From contig VCMS01000028.1 of NCBI GenBank assembly GCA_022539475.1, positions 273,215-337,214 on the forward strand: DNA of 64,000 nt, in the 5' to 3' direction. This document shows, piece by piece, positions 63,805-64,000 of this stretch; within the stretch, counting starts at the first letter, position 1, and the number at the start of each line of letters is the position of its first letter. The DNA comes from Gracilaria domingensis. Taxonomy: Eukaryota > Rhodophyta > Florideophyceae > Gracilariales > Gracilariaceae. The position numbers were made by a program, and so were the translations under genes. The notes under the pieces are model-generated. The model had not been told where the DNA came from and searched no databases. It saw nothing but the letters and a program-made list of their open reading frames with translations.

Positions 63805-64000
63805 AGATAGGATCAAGTAGAAGAAACGAACGAAAATAAGAAAGGAACACACACACACGTAGAGTTAGCGTGGAACAGTGGTGCACCGCGAGAACAAGTT
63901 GAGTACAAATGCACAAAAGTACACAGAGCTGTTGTGCGGTGCAGAGGTACACGTTCGATGCGGACCCTGAACGTAAAGGAAACAGTTTGTTGAAGCGTAC
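63805..64000. other. Window edge, 5' flank of the TBL1-like fragment
   Basis: No gene called. An AC dinucleotide run lies at about 63849-63861. Confidence 0.4.

Overview
This is a stretch of nuclear DNA from a eukaryote that has few introns. GT-AG introns can be placed in the 14-3-3, NAA10, PEX10 and TMEM230-like genes, while VPS16, a VPS39-like gene and a 1178-residue carrier fusion are single open frames. Gene content (TIR/NB-ARC/WD40 proteins, a plant-like Nudix hydrolase, a UDP/dTDP-glucose 4,6-dehydratase, HOPS/CORVET subunits) and sharp changes in base composition would suit a unicellular alga, perhaps a red alga. That is inference; the sequence does not name the organism.

Region 1 (1-26.4 kb) is a near-identical direct tandem array with a 6,236-bp unit. 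Each unit holds (i) a TIR-NB-ARC gene, (ii) a WD40-repeat frame with two predicted membrane segments, in the same reading frame and separated by a single UAG, and (iii) a chimeric cassette of gene fragments: 5' part of a Nudix gene, a coiled-coil fragment, and the 5' part of an enoyl-CoA hydratase-like gene in antisense. The third unit carries dozens of one-base indels that look like unpolished consensus. The last NLR/WD40 pair is diverged, and its WD40 gene is split by a 5'-truncated non-LTR retrotransposon with a 10-bp target-site duplication.

Region 2 (28.8-34.6 kb) is very GC-rich: an ankyrin-repeat gene, the intact Nudix gene that resembles the source of the array fragments, argininosuccinate synthase, PEX10 (spliced) and a divergent KEN-box protein.

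Region 3 (35.6-55 kb) is ordinary genic sequence: a SAM methyltransferase, a nucleotide-sugar 4,6-dehydratase, a TMEM230-like protein, a very unusual fusion (papain-like amidase fold, two cyclic-nucleotide domains, EF-hand-like region, mitochondrial carrier), about 3 kb with no clear gene, 14-3-3, and then a VPS39-like gene and VPS16, two tethering-complex subunits that flank NAA10.

Region 4 (55-64 kb) has one unrecognised gene and then, on the minus strand, three truncated gene fragments placed end to end: TBL1-like, PSME4/PA200-like and DNA polymerase alpha-like. They carry frame breaks and in-frame stops and look like a chimeric pseudogene block.

The most unusual items are the amplified immune-receptor-like array with its conserved in-frame UAG, the retroelement that can be removed on paper to give back one open frame, and the two independent blocks of stitched gene fragments.
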